In this document: piece after piece, positions 41,601 to 53,096 of the stretch
Position numbering within the stretch: position 1 is the first letter of the stretch
Layout of the letters: each line of letters begins with the position of its first letter
Source: Apolygus lucorum
Taxonomy: Eukaryota > Arthropoda > Insecta > Hemiptera > Miridae
Assembly (NCBI GenBank): GCA_009739505.2
Contig: CM019183.2
Location: 46,658,199 to 46,722,198, forward strand
Direction: 5' to 3'
DNA length: 64,000 nucleotides
Notes under the pieces: model-generated
The model's database searches: none
What the model was told of the DNA's origin: nothing
What the model saw: only the letters and a program-made list of their open reading frames with translations
Position numbers and translations under genes: made by a program

Positions 41601-44600
41601 GACGAGACTGGTGAAATACTGTTGTGCTCCGAAAAAAATAGTTTTTTAACCTGAAAATGACTATTGTACTAGATCTTGGTGAAAAATCGGGGAATTCATA
41701 TGTAGAATAAATCTACCTTCAGAGCACGAATGTATTGTTTCAACGTATAGCTAGGTCCATTGTGTAATGAATAAGCATTTTTCTGACTGATGAGCAGTTC
41801 CCACAAAATTATAAGTAACCTACCCAAAAGGAAAGGAGCCAATAACCGCAATGCATCACGAGGTTGACCCTGTAGATGAATATTGGATTATTGGGTCATT
41901 CCGAGGGGAAGACAAATGGCTGTTTAACCGCGTTAATTGTCCGCACCAGCTCCGCCGCTTATAGAGATTTATTGGGCGTCTGAATTTACGACCGATCGTA
42001 TTATCCCTTTCAAACTGTATTGTGAGGGTTAAATGAAAACGGAGGGTCTCCAGACGAGGCGTCCATCACCTGGAAATGCATCAGTCTGTGGAATGGTAGA
42101 TAAAATTACCTACCTAATCTTATAAGAGCATCAGCTGGTACTGAATGTTTATTCTTCTATAAACTGTGATGGCAACGAGATAGAACAAGTAACTATATGA
42201 GTATACATAAGTTTCTATTTCTTGTTCTTGCGAATTTTGAAATTTTCTCACACCTTGCGTTTCCGAATTTTTCGTTCATTATTCTCAATAATGGACCTTG
42301 GAATCGAACAAGAAAATTAAGTTAAATTCAAATTGTATGGTTTACGTTTCAAAATACGTAAACCCAAAATACGATACCCAACAAAAAAAAAATTCGAGTT
42401 CACCCCCCCCCCCCAACCTCCCCAACGCCAACAATGGTGCCAGTCTGGCACCAAAGCGGAAATACGTCGTAACATTGAACTTTCATCTGTTAGTTTTGGT
42501 AGGCAGTCCGTCGAAGTTCACATCCGTATTCAAGGTGAAACACAAAAAAAAAAAAAAAAAAACACGAAATAAGCGGTTGGCACCATGTTGGCACCACTAT
42601 TAGTTCCATGGTGGTACAGAGAATACCTAATTCATGAAAATTCGGAGGTATAATGAGAATTTTTCCTCAATTTCAAAGCTTGGGTACAATTAGTACCTAA
42701 GCAGTAAAGGAACCGAAATATTGAAAAATCGGATATTTTGTGAATATTATCCCCCCACTCACCCCCTCTCCATGCGAATTTTGGTACTCTGGTAAAATCA
42801 TGTACAACTCGGAAGTTATTTGAGTCAAACAATAAAAGAAACACTCAAATCGGTTGGAAATTGAGGCCTGGGCAGAGTTTACAAGATTATGCACGCAAAC
42901 GCACGTTTTTTAAGCATTAACCCCCCCTTTCCCCCTCTTAAAAAGCAAAATCCAAAATTCCGGCGCCGTAGTGCACAACTAGATAGTATTCCGCGTCAAA
43001 CGAAAAAAGAACCAGGAAAATCGTTAGAGAACTAAGGCCTGGGCAGAGTACACAAGATTATGCCCAAAAACGCACGTTTTTCGAGCATTAACCCCCCCTT
43101 TCCCCTCCTTAAAAGGCAAAATTCGAAATTCCGGCGAGGTAGTGCACAACTAGATAGTTTTCCGCGACGAACAAAAAAAGAACCAGAAAAATCGTTTGAG
43201 AACTAAGGCCTGGGCAGAGTACACAAGATTTTGTTACACACACACATACACACACACATACACACACATACACACACACACACAGACATACACCTATGGT
43301 TTTTTTTCGCGGATTTGGATTCAGAATGGTCTAAAACGGATTACTGTGTGGTTATTTTTTTTCTATTGAGTGTTGTCCAACTTCACCCCAGATCGATCGC
43401 ATAAGGACGCCCAAGTCTTACTGTGGGACGTCCTAAAAACGAAAATTTTCAGGAGACGTAAAACACTTCTATTTCTATGTCTTTTGGAAGTTTTTCACGC
43501 CTCCTGAAAAATTGTTTTTTTCAACTTACTTTTACATTGTTACTGTCGATATCAACTCATCTTGATAGATTGTAGGTACATACCAGCGAAACATCGCTAT
43601 ATGGGAGTTGGGGATTATCTCATAATCACAACGAAATTTGGTACTTGGTTTCTAGGGAAGCACAACCGAACGACATGAAACCTTAATCGAAGAAAGAAAA
43701 TATGAGTACCGACCTCATTTTCATCATGCAAGCTTTGCAACCAACTTTATTTTGAAAGAAAGTACCTTCAAACACAACTTCGTTATCCAAGTGTAGTGTT
43801 TCCTTTTTTACGAAATTTGGTTCTTGGTTGCTTGGGAAGCACAACTGAGTGACACGAAACTACTGGTCGAAGAAACGAAAAAAGATCGCATTTGATCAAC
43901 TTAATTTTGAACGGAGAATAAGCCACTATCCTTCAGTAAACATTGGTTTGCGATTCACACTCGTGTTTCAGCTTTATCATTCGTCCCAACCTAAGTCCTT
44001 ACTGGGAGTGAGAGGTTGGTCCTACAGAGCCCTGGGTGGTCTCGTTCGATAAAAAAATTGTATAGTACTTTAAATTGATGAAAAATACCTTTATATCGAT
44101 GGGGCGTTTTGAGAATTTTAGCCCCTACTAATCACCCCTTAGAAATGACTGACATCAACCAAAAGCTTCTCGGTACAACTAGACCCCAAATGAAGCCAAA
44201 ATTATTCGAATTCAGTACATCGGATACTCTCTCCAGCATTTGCCTGAACTAATTTACAATATATTTATAATATATTTACTGAAATATTTACAACGTATTT
44301 TAACATGGAACATGTTTCAAGCGTGAACTAACTGACCTTAAAGAACATAAAATTGTGTTACGAAAATATCTAATGCATTTTAGATGTGTTGCTAGCGATG
44401 ATATAACTTTTGTATTATCCAACCCACTGAAATCGTTTACAACTCATTGAAAAGCTATTGATTTATCCAACATTTTGTTCCAACTCACGTTTCCAATTTT
44501 TTGCCCTTTACCCTATTAATAAGGGTTGGAAAGTGCGCTTGTTTCTCGTCAACAAACAGTTATTGAGAAAGCATACTGTTGTAGGTAGGTAGCGAAGTAT

Positions 44601-47600
44601 TTTTTTTAATGCATTTTATTGATAGAAATAAATATTTCTATACCTACCTACCTACGACTAAAGGTTCTCCACTAAATTTGGCTAAAACATGTACTATGTT
44701 TTTGCAATTTTTGCAAGATAAATTTGTAATTTTTAACTAGATAGCATCCGAGGCGCGAATTGCCGAGTTTTTCAAATTTTTAGTTTTAAATAAATTAATA
44801 GTTTATGTGTTAATGAAGTGTATAACAATATGTGGGCGCCACCACAGTAGAACCCAAATAAACTACCAGCAACTGATAGTACAGGGCTATCCAGATTGGA
44901 TCTCCATGCATTGCACCCTGAAAGAAGAGGGGGATGATCTCCCTAGTTATTTCTTCAGTCGCCAGTCGGGCTTAGGGCAAGCCAGCGAACTGACTGAAAG
45001 AGGAGTTTCGGCTGTCTTGTACTATCTAGCTATGTGATCGATTTATATTCCGTTTTGAGCCAGTTTTTTTCCTTATACGCGAGTGATGTATGATCCTGAC
45101 AACCAACTGGGAGAGATTATACCAGAAGATGGAATAAGAGTTATCCCATCTCCATAAAATATGGAGGCCTGCCCTGTGGGATATTATAATTTTATTACAA
45201 TAATTATAATATAATCATATTAATATAATTGATTAAAATTTGTATTCCCATTGTACTTTGGTATTTACTTTTGGTATTTTACTTTTCATATAAATTCCTC
45301 TTTCATTCAATATCAAAAACGCGAACTCAGACTACCCATTTAACAAAAAATACTATAATGTTGTTTTTAATATTTATTTAAATAATATTTTAAGAGAGAG
45401 AGAGAAAAAAAACACTTTATTGAACATTGTAGAAGGAATCAAGGTGGACAAGGACACCAGTAGTTGTCGAAACGTAATGGATTTGCCAAAAATTCAAATT
45501 GATTTATGCCAAAGGGTTTTTTAAAATTTTAATATTTATTTGAGTAAATTGATGATGTTTTAGCTTTGTGCATTCGTCGGCGTTGCCGTGAGCGAGGCAG
45601 CAGGCGGATGGGGAGGCAACAGCAGATCTGGAGTTCAGGGAGGCGGTCAGGGCGGCCAATGGGGAAACCAAGGCGGCAACCAAGGAGGAAGCAGCTGGGG
45701 TCAGCAGGGGCAGGCCGGCGGCAGCGGCGCCTGGGGTCAGCAGGGACAGGCCGGCGGGCAGGGTGCCGACAGCCGCTCTCTCTTCGGGCCTGACGGTAAA
45801 CGTTATGGAGCCAACCTCATCGACACTCCCGACATGTGGGGCTACGAGGCCAACATCCCCGGGGCCACCTCCAGATTCGTGGGGTACAGATCAGCCAACG
45901 GAAGTGAGTCCCAAAATTGTTGTTAATAACTTGATTTTTTGAATTTTCAAAACTATCAAGACTGAATATCTTATGTATACTTGTATACTGGGTGTTATGC
46001 TCGTGGAGGTGTTGCCTTAGTCTCTTCTCCAGTTGAGGAGAAATGTGGAAAATTACGAAGAAAAAATTCTTCTCCAATTTCGACTGTTATATTTCGTAAA
46101 CGACAAATAAAGGTCTCACCAACTTCGACTGGGATGGTGTGGTAGATTTCCAAGGATTCCACCGGGAGAAGGAAGGGCAGGACGAAGAGAACTGAATGCT
46201 CGATGGATCTGAGGAGAGAAGCACAAACGGGAGGCAATGCCTAGACTGACTCTTCTCCGATCCATCGAGTTCAGCCTCGGGGATGGTTTGAACCCTTTGA
46301 TCCCCTTGGCCCGTATTCACAAAAATCGCCAAAGTGAAACTCGAAGTCGCACTTCCGAAAGTTTTACTTTAGGCCAAAGTGAAACTTGAGGAGAAATCGC
46401 TATTCACAATCGTTTTTGGTGTAGCTGCTCTTAGGTCAGCTTTAAGTTCAACTGATAAGGAAGTTGAACTTCCGAGAGGGTACCCCTTAGGGCGACTCGC
46501 TCCTATTGACCAATGGGAATATTCAGTGATAATATTGATAAGCAGTTAGTGATCAGCAAACGATTGTCCATCTCTGCTTCATTCCTTTCCAAAACATCTA
46601 TTTTGGCGTTTTTATTGATTTGAATGCGCTAGTAGTGACACAACGACCGCCTCAGTTAGATAACTAGATAGGTAGATATCTACAAGAATGTGTAGGGATA
46701 GTAAATTCAGATCAGTTGTTGATATTCACAAAGGAAATATTTAGGATAGGAAGGATTGTTTTTACGATCGTTGATGGAAAACTGAGGAAAGGCCGACATT
46801 AAAGGTTAATTTGGGCCTACCGGTTCTTTGAAATAGAATTCACATAAATCTGACTACATTTTGGACACTTGAACAATAATGACCTCAAAGTGAACTGAGC
46901 ACAATTATACGTGCTCAAAGGTAGCTGTAAAAAGGAAAAGTAGGAAATTGTTTACCTGTGACGTGCGCGGAAGGTCTTCTGACCAACACTCGAATCCATT
47001 TTCGCTTTCTCTTCGCCTTCTTGGCACAATTTGTACACGTCTCCTTTCCGTAGATACTGCAAATATTCCATGTAGTCGTTTTCCATTTAAATCCGAACGG
47101 AAAAAAATCGTAAAACGGCTGTCGAAGCAAGCAAAATAGACGCACTTCTTGTCAAAAGCTGTACTAAGGGCTATTAAAGTGTGGTAGGAGCCAAAGTTAC
47201 CCGGGAAGTGTAACTTGACGAAAGTTCAGCTTCGGTAAAGTGGAATTAAAGTGACGCTTCTTCTAAAGTTCGGTTTGTGAATAGCGTTTTCTCAAAAGTA
47301 CGGCTCTAAGTGGAAATTTCAGGCTTCACTTAGTGAAAAGCCCCACTAAGTGCGTTTTGTGAATACGGCCCCTTATCTGTCGTCTTCTCTGTTCTGGAGC
47401 CTGACATGGGAGTCTACACTTAAGATCGGCATAACTTCAGTGTTCCATTCTACAGGATATTTCCAACAAAAAATGTCTCTTAGCAATTTTGTTTTAACCC
47501 CTTGTTTCTTCGAGTTTTTTTCAATTTAAAGATTTTGCTTGCGAGTCTACCAAGGTAGCGGAAGCTTTGTTTTCACTTTTCAAGGTTGAAAGAAAAAAAA

Positions 47601-49273
47601 TGTTCTCCAGAATCACAATTTTTATTTGCGTTTTACGTTTCAGACCTTCCTGAACAATTTTGGTTAACGTGTTTATCTGTCTGTCATGAAATCTTTGCCA
47701 CAGCCTAAACTTTTACAATTCTCTTCAGATTTCGATGAAATTTTCAGGAATTGTGCGGGTTGGTACGTGGATGGTCCCCTATGAAAATCATTACCCTTAG
47801 ACTGATGGTAACCCCTACGCTGAAAATCATAACCCCAAATTGAAAGTATTTTGTGAGCATGCGAAAACGCGAAATCCTTGTAACAGCCATAACTTCTACA
47901 TTTTCCAAAAATATTCAGAGATTGTGCGGGTTGACGTGTAGATGGTCCCCTATGAGGGTAGTGGAAGATACAGATTGATGTAAGTTGAGATTAACTGTTA
48001 TGTATCAGATCTTCCATGCAGTCGGGTTATAGATACGAGGAAGCTGTCACACCCACTCGGCAGACGTTTTTTCGTGTTTTCGACCTTACATCATTAAAAC
48101 CGACATAACTATCATTATTCACCAAGTAAATTCAAATTTGAGAATATCGTTGGAAAGGGCGTAAAATTTCCAAGCTACCTAATGCAAAATCAAGTCAACA
48201 TTTTTTTTCGAAATTTGACTTTTTTTTGAACGAAGTTTTTACTCTGAATTCCTGCCTATTTTGAAGAGCATTTTACGGAAATTGTCAGCTTTCCGACGGT
48301 CTGTCGATTTTTCTTTTTTAAATTCAAATTGAAAGAGTAAGAATTGTGGCATTCAAGTTTGAATGCCACAAAAACGTGTGTTTTACATGAAAATCGAGTG
48401 TTTCACGCTGTGTACGGTCACACACGATCTCAAGACGAGTTTGGTATAATTTCATCTGGTGTGAATTTCTCCTTAATCCTGTGTTAGCAACTGCACCCAT
48501 CATCTCACAAAACTACCAGAGTTTCGAGGATACCTCAGGGTTGGGAGGGAGAGAATCGCTGAGCCAGCAGGGCTCATCCTCTCCCACACATCTGAAACAA
48601 TACAATTCTCTACATTAAATTAATTAAATTAATTACATTAAATCAATAACATTAAAATAACATTAAATAAATAATAATAAATCAATAATATTATTATCAA
48701 TAACATTAAATCAATACATTCTCCCTTCCCCAACCAGCAACAATCTCTCCCTCTTGCTCAATGACTGTATTGAGAAGTTTTAATACTTTGGTATGACAGC
48801 TGAAAGCCGTATAGTCAATGTTTTGACCAATCCAGTTAACAATCCGTACCCGTTCATCAAGAAGTTGATGATGATTTTGTGGGTCAATACAAGTTATTTA
48901 TTACATCTCACCAAAGTTACCATTTATCTTTCAAATACCAAAACACTAAACCACCAACACTAAACTCGATCAACTCATTCGTCATTACTAATATTTTCTT
49001 TGTCTTTATTTGTCTTATCCAGGGAGTGGATTCGGACAGGACGGCAGCTCAGGACGTAGCGGACAGAACAGAGCTTACGGACCCCAAGGAGGCAAACAAG
49101 GTGGTCAGCAAGGATGGGGTGGTCAACAAGGTGGTCAGCAAGGGTGGGGTGGTCAACAAGGTGGTCAGCAAGGATGGGGTGGTCAACAAGGGGGACAATC
49201 CAGCCAGAGAAACAGTCAACAAGGAGGTCAGCAAGGATGGGGCTCAGGCGGTCAGGGAAAACAAGGCTGGTAA
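35655..49273 (+). CDS. Secreted Gly/Gln/Trp-rich host protein, three exons
   Basis: The exons are 35655-35678, 45564-45903 and 49023-49273. Junctions are GCC|GTAAGT, TTTTAG|CTT, GGAA|GTGAGT and TTATCCAG|GG, and phases agree (0, then 1), giving 204 residues. The first 20 residues form a signal peptide (MNTSSLIALCAFVGVAVSEA). Then come GGQWGNQGGNQGG-type repeats, a non-repetitive central block (SLFGPDGKRYGANLIDTP, MWGYEANIPGATSRFVGY), and a C-terminal array of GGQQGWGGQQ units ending KQGW. Such proteins occur in insect cuticle, silk, glue or salivary secretions; which applies here is unknown. No enzymatic motif. The exons are richer in G and C than the introns. Confidence 0.8.
36205..36525. mobile_element. 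TGACGTCA foldback element, copy 2 (inverted)
   Basis: Inverted match of 34680-35025, from TGGGGGGTGCGCCTGATTTT to ATGCGCACACCCCATT, with the same TGACGTCA-bearing palindrome in the middle. It lies in the first intron, about 550 bp after exon 1. Confidence 0.65.
37189..37664. mobile_element. Foldback element with a nested copy of the 1389-1634 repeat
   Basis: The outer arms CAATCCCAAAAATACGCATT (left) and their complement (right, ending 37664) extend for well over 100 bp. Inside lies a diverged copy of the ATACCTTAAA-ended repeat (about 37314-37550). Confidence 0.6.
37666..38420. mobile_element. Second foldback element, adjacent
   Basis: Arms of about 120 bp: left GAGGGTAGACCCTAAGTGTG through TCGAAACGGCGGC, right the inverted complement ending GGGGTCTACCTC at 38420. 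The 500-bp middle has no gene. Confidence 0.6.
38716..39190. other. Possible mariner-like remnant
   Basis: ACTTCTGGGACACCCTGTAT near 38729-38749 resembles the CAGGGTGTCCCA terminus of mariner-like elements. No transposase motif was found and the other end is uncertain. Confidence 0.25.
39540..39873. mobile_element. Foldback element with AAACGCTGCAAATTATTGCC termini
   Basis: About 80-bp terminal arms (left 39541-39625, right 39797-39873) pair closely, including TCTGTATAGATCACCCTTCT. A second inverted pair lies inside. The same termini flank 61231-61502 and resemble the end of family B. Confidence 0.7.
39874..42259. other. Intron 1 sequence without a supported gene
   Basis: AT-rich DNA with a C-run near 41010 and a fragment of the 146-bp family end near 41205. 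The moderately GC-rich stretch 40620-40930 may be old retroelement DNA but has no long frame. Confidence 0.45.
42864..43235. repeat. Tandem repeat with a 171-bp period
   Basis: AGGCCTGGGCAGAGT occurs at 42864, 43035 and 43206, exactly 171 bp apart each time, with good similarity between units (CGCACGTTTTT, CATTAACCCCCCCTTTCC). A CA-rich microsatellite follows at 43237-43290. Confidence 0.8.
43237..43290. repeat. CA-rich microsatellite
   Basis: Repeated ACAC and ACATACAC units, directly downstream of the 171-bp tandem repeat. Confidence 0.85.
43291..45563. other. End of intron 1, repeat-rich, no gene
   Basis: It contains a minus-oriented piece of family B at about 43947-44200. The open frame at 44807-45037 has no recognisable motif. 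The final bases before exon 2 are an AT-rich tract and TTTTAG acceptor. Confidence 0.45.
45564..45903 (+). CDS. Exon 2 of the secreted-protein gene
   Basis: It enters in phase 0 with LCAFVGVAVSEA (rest of the signal peptide), then Gly/Gln/Trp repeats and the central non-repetitive block, and leaves in phase 1 before GTGAGT. Confidence 0.85.
46308..47372. mobile_element. Element of about 1.06 kb with GGCCGTATTCACAAA termini, in intron 2
   Basis: Left end GGCCCGTATTCACAAAAATC, right end its near complement GTGAATACGGCC. Internal arms also match in inverted orientation (GCCAAAGTGAAACT, GAATAGCG). CCTT occurs on both sides and could be the target duplication. No transposase frame is visible. Confidence 0.55.
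47537..48072 (-). mobile_element. 146-bp-monomer element, copy 4
   Basis: Minus orientation, from TGCGAGTCTACCAAGGTAGC to CACTCGGCAGACG. It has about two degenerate monomers; the palindrome has decayed (GAGCATGCGAAAACG). Confidence 0.65.
48073..49022. other. Intron 2 end, no gene
   Basis: AT-rich with an ATTAAAT-type simple repeat at about 48610-48720. The last bases form the acceptor TTATCCAG at 49022. Confidence 0.5.
49023..49273 (+). CDS. Exon 3 of the secreted-protein gene
   Basis: It starts with the last two bases of a split codon, continues SGFGQDGSSG and then a 30-bp DNA repeat encoding GGQQGWGGQQ several times, and ends in KQGW and TAA. Confidence 0.85.
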
Positions 49274-49365
49274 AATGGAGAAAATATTAATATATCAAGT
49301 TCGATGATTTGTCTACACTCTGTCTTTCATTTTTAAGTACTTTAGTATTAAAATATAAATATTAT

Positions 49366-49375
49366 AATAAATAAA
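49366..49375 (+). terminator. Polyadenylation signals of the secreted-protein gene
   Basis: Two overlapping AATAAA hexamers about 95 bp after the stop codon. Confidence 0.65.
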
Positions 49376-50005
49376 ACTGTTTCATTAAATAAAAACCTGA
49401 ATCAACTCAAAATTACAAGAATTGGCGAGCGAATTTTTGAAGAATCTGAACCTATTGCAAAGTGTCCAGAAACTTCGAAATGGACATTGTGATTACTATA
49501 AAATATAACCACGGGAATAATTTCTGTAAACGATGAAATTCGCCCACCCCGTGTGGTAAGGTGGACTTTCCCGGTATTCCCTCTTTTCGCTCAGTTATTT
49601 CAATAATAAACGTTGGAGTGTTCAATTACATTTTTGTTAATCATGGAAAATATGTCTCTTACTTACAAGACTAGAAATTCTCACAAAATCCAAACTTCAA
49701 CCAACCAAAAGTAAAGTAAAGTAAACAACCATCTCAGGTTGAACTTCCATTCCTGGTGTCGTGATCAGCTGTCTTCCAAAGGGAAATCAGAATTGGTTCT
49801 GATGATTTCGGTCATGGATACTTGTTGCATCACATGCTTAAGTGGAGCGGGGTTCACCAACGTCCCAACCCGAACAATTATTAAGACCTTCATTATCCAC
49901 AACGAGCTTCATCATATACTGGGTGTCCCACATTAACGATCCAAACTTTGTGCTACAATTTTTCTACCGTAGCCCCCATCCAACCCGAGTTTTTAAAAAT
50001 TTGAA

Positions 50006-50468
50006 TTTTGCTTCCGAGTTTACCAAGCTAGTAGTAGCATTTTTTTCACTTTTCAAGGTTGAAAAAAAAGTTCCCAAAACAATTTTGGTTCCGTGTCTGT
50101 CTGTCATGAAATCCTTGTAACGGGCAAAATTAAACGAAGTTATTGTCCGATTTCGATGAAATTTTCAGGTTTTGTGTTGGTTGGCTTGTGGATGGTCCCT
50201 TACGACAATCCCCCCCCCCCCCCCGGACTGATAGTAGCCACTGAACATGCGCAAACGTGATTTCCTTGTAACACCTATTACTTCTACATTACCCATCCGA
50301 AATAGATGAAATTTTCAGGGATTATGCGGGTTGGCGTGTAGTGTTCCATGTGAGGGTACTCCAAGGTACTTAGAATTGATGTTTTGCGATTAGCCACGAT
50401 GCATCGGATTATCTATAAGGGTTATGGATACGTGGCAGGTATTTGCCACACCGATTTGGCAGACTTTT
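50006..50468 (-). mobile_element. 146-bp-monomer element, copy 5 (short)
   Basis: Minus orientation, from TTTTGCTTCCGAGTTTACC to a diverged CCGATTTGGCAGACT end. It contains a run of about 16 C residues at 50213-50224 where other copies read CATCATCCCC. Confidence 0.6.
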
Positions 50469-50618
50469 TTCGTGTTTTCAACCGTATATCATTAAAATTG
50501 CCTTAATTTACTGTGTAAATGTAGAAACAAGAGCACCTTTAGGAAGAGCGTTAAATATCCTAACTATGATGCCGAAGAAAAATATTTTGAGCAAAGTTGA
50601 TGCGTGAGAAAAAAAAGG

Positions 50619-50737
50619 AGTAGTATATGGGTCACTTGAGTCAACAGTACTGCCAACACACTAACACAAAAATGTCAAGATTGTATTGTGGGTGTGATGT
50701 TGGCAGTACTGTTGACTCAAGTGACCCATATACTACT
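50619..50737. repeat. Perfect 40-bp inverted repeat
   Basis: The arm at 50619-50658 is the exact complement of 50698-50737, with a 39-nt spacer. The right arm begins TGTTGGCAGTACTG and may be an LTR-type end in opposing orientation. It directly precedes an LTR-retrotransposon coding remnant. Confidence 0.85.
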
Positions 50738-50739
50738 TA

Positions 50740-51001
50740 CCGCCATAAAAATTCGTGGCATTACATAAAAATTATAGAACCAGCCAGCACACCTAGGTCC
50801 TGGTGGATAACAGACACGAGCGGAAGCACTATTCGTAGAAACCGCCAAAGTATTGTGCAAACTAAATTCGAACCTTCATTTCCCGATCCAAATTCAGCCG
50901 GAAAGATGAATTTACAAAACCAAGACCAATCGCACTCTTACAATTTACGGGAGAGACAAAACATAAAACAGCCCGAAAGGTACGGCATTGGTGTCAATTG
51001 A
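50740..51001 (+). pseudogene. C-terminal remnant of an LTR-retrotransposon polyprotein
   Basis: The encoded end has TPRSWWITDTSGSTIRRNRQ followed by SYNLRERQNIKQPERYG. A P.SY.V...G...RRNR motif followed by a basic R...KPP.RY tail is the usual end of Gypsy-type pol proteins. No protease, RT or integrase lies upstream in the window. It runs to a stop at 51001. Confidence 0.65.
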
Positions 51002-52415
51002 ACCGATTTATTATTCACATAATCAGCATATAAGTGAAAACAATCAAAAGATAAAACGTTAGAAAAGAAATCAAGTACATTATTAAAATAATACTAGAAT
51101 ATGAGAATATCACTGGAAACGCACTGGTACGCACTGAGTAGCAACATGTATTGTACTATTATAATGAGGTTGAGGTCAACAAGTAGAGCTTCAGTTGTCC
51201 GTAATCAGTGTCAGATTCCAAGGAGGAGTTTTAGTTGTTGTGCCGATAAACTGTTACATCGAATTCATTGTCTGATAACAAGATGTAGGTTCATTATTTT
51301 GTAATAATCCATGTGCTCATGGATTAATTCGCCAATTTCGAAGAAGACGTTTCTTTTTATTATTTTTATTAATCCATGTCCATGGATCTTTCGAAAGGGA
51401 AAGATGTAATATTATAGCCACAGATCCTATTAATTTTATTATCCATCCTAATAAGTTTCAATGTATCTATCAACTTTATGATTTCCGCCGCCATCTAAAT
51501 AAACAATCGGTTCACAACCTAACGTTGTACGATTTATTACTCCCTTAATTAATAACATCATCGCTAAACATGAAATGAAATGAAATGAAATGAACGTCAT
51601 CTTACAACATCGACTCTCGGATGCAAAACATCGATAGTTAGATAGTATCGACCATCGATGCTCATCTCTACAATTAAACTAATGTTTACTATTGAACTTA
51701 AAGGAGAAAACTCTGTTTGAAAAACTTGATTCTTTTCGGGGAGCGGGGGAGTAGATAGCGCACACCTACGCACTCGACGATTGGTTTCATCATCGGAGGA
51801 CAATTCTAATTCGAGTTTCACGGGATCAAATGTAATCGCGCTCACAAAACCTCATCTGACGGCAGTAGTTACCTTGTAAATGGGATAGTCGGGTCTCCCA
51901 TAACAGGATTTAGTGTTACCGGATATTGCCGCCGCGCAGCAGGGGGGACTTGGTCCATTAGACTTGTTAAGACTAAACGATTAAACGCCAATTTTATTCG
52001 TCGGTAAAAGCAAAGTCTTTTCATCCCACTTTTTCTCGTTAAGCGTCAAATCCGTGCGCTATCAGTTTTCGATAGATTCAATGAAATGTAATTTTGATTC
52101 GACACGTGGCTTTTAGTGGTCAACTTTGGACGGTAAATGATTTTAAACGATATAAAGGTTGGTTGTTTGAAAGTCACGTTATTCTCCCTCTCAACCTATA
52201 CCTTGATGTTCATTTATGTATTAAATACATAAATATTTAATATTGCTTGATGGACTTCATAGGGAACCATCTGAGCTCTAACCCACGCAAATTAAAAGAA
52301 GACGAAGTACATGTGAAATAGTTTGATTTTCACTATGATTTTAAATATGCGCTTACCGTCCCTCCAAGTTTGAGAAAAATTGACTTGTTAGGTAGAGAGA
52401 CAATGCTTGATCACC
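51002..52415. other. Possible LTR debris and host sequence, no gene
   Basis: The sequence after the polyprotein tail could include a 3' LTR but I could not find its limits. An AATGA microsatellite lies at 51573-51595. The minus frame at 51597-51845 has no known motif. Confidence 0.35.
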
Positions 52416-53053
52416 AATCTGGGAGCGATATAGAGGAAGATGGACTGCACGGCTGGTGCCAAACATTCAGACGTGGATTCAAAGGAAACATGGAGAACTG
52501 AACTTCTTCCTTACGCAGTTCTTTACAGGACATGGTCTTTTTTTAATGCCTATTTGCATAAAATTGGGAAGGTATCTGCCCTAACATGTCTACACTGCCA
52601 GAACAAAGATGACGATGATGTGCTCCACACCTTTTTCAAATGCACCAAATGGGCGCCTGAAAGAGACCAGCTGATGACAGACCTGGAGTTAGCTCCCCAG
52701 AGTTTAACACCAGAGGATGTTGTCAGCAGATTGCTGGAAGATGAATGAAGCTGGACTGCTGTGGCAGAGTACACAGGAATCATCCTGACAAGGAAGATAC
52801 CATTAGAACGAGAAAGAGAGAGAAGGGAGCATCTGGTCCGCCCCCTCATCCAGAACTGATTGAACGCCCCAGAACTCAGCCCGAAGTAATGTGTTAAACG
52901 GTTCCGGGCTGAGTTCCAACGTGGGAGAAAAGGAGGTTTTTTTAGTGGTTTTGAATCCCACATAACTGGAAGATGCGGATCCTTCCAATTATCTTACGGG
53001 ATCCAACTCCATCTATGGATCTTAAAATTTTTCTCACCTGCCTGCCAAAAAAA

Positions 53054-53084
<31 letters not shown>

Positions 53085-53096
53085 TGGGAGCGATAT
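52416..53096 (+). mobile_element. 5'-truncated non-LTR retrotransposon with target duplication
   Basis: AATCTGGGAGCGATAT at 52416-52431 is repeated exactly at 53081-53096. The 649 bp between them end in A-rich and AAAT repeats, the hallmark of a target-primed insertion. The insert encodes only the end of an ORF2 (52440-52748) with CLHCQNKDDDDVLHTFFKC, the C-terminal zinc knuckle typical of R1/Jockey-group elements. Confidence 0.85.
52440..52748 (+). pseudogene. Retrotransposon ORF2 C-terminal fragment
   Basis: About 100 residues ending in a CxxC...H...C knuckle and WAPERDQL. The reverse transcriptase is missing because of 5' truncation. Confidence 0.75.

Noticed and set aside
49049..49234. 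Minus-strand Leu/Thr-rich frame
   Set aside because: Mirror of the GGQQGW-coding repeat of exon 3; the plus-strand frame is spliced and in phase.
51597..51845. 82-residue minus-strand frame as a host gene
   Set aside because: Its end overlaps repeat sequence with ATCGATGCTCATCTC ends, and no domain or splice structure supports it.
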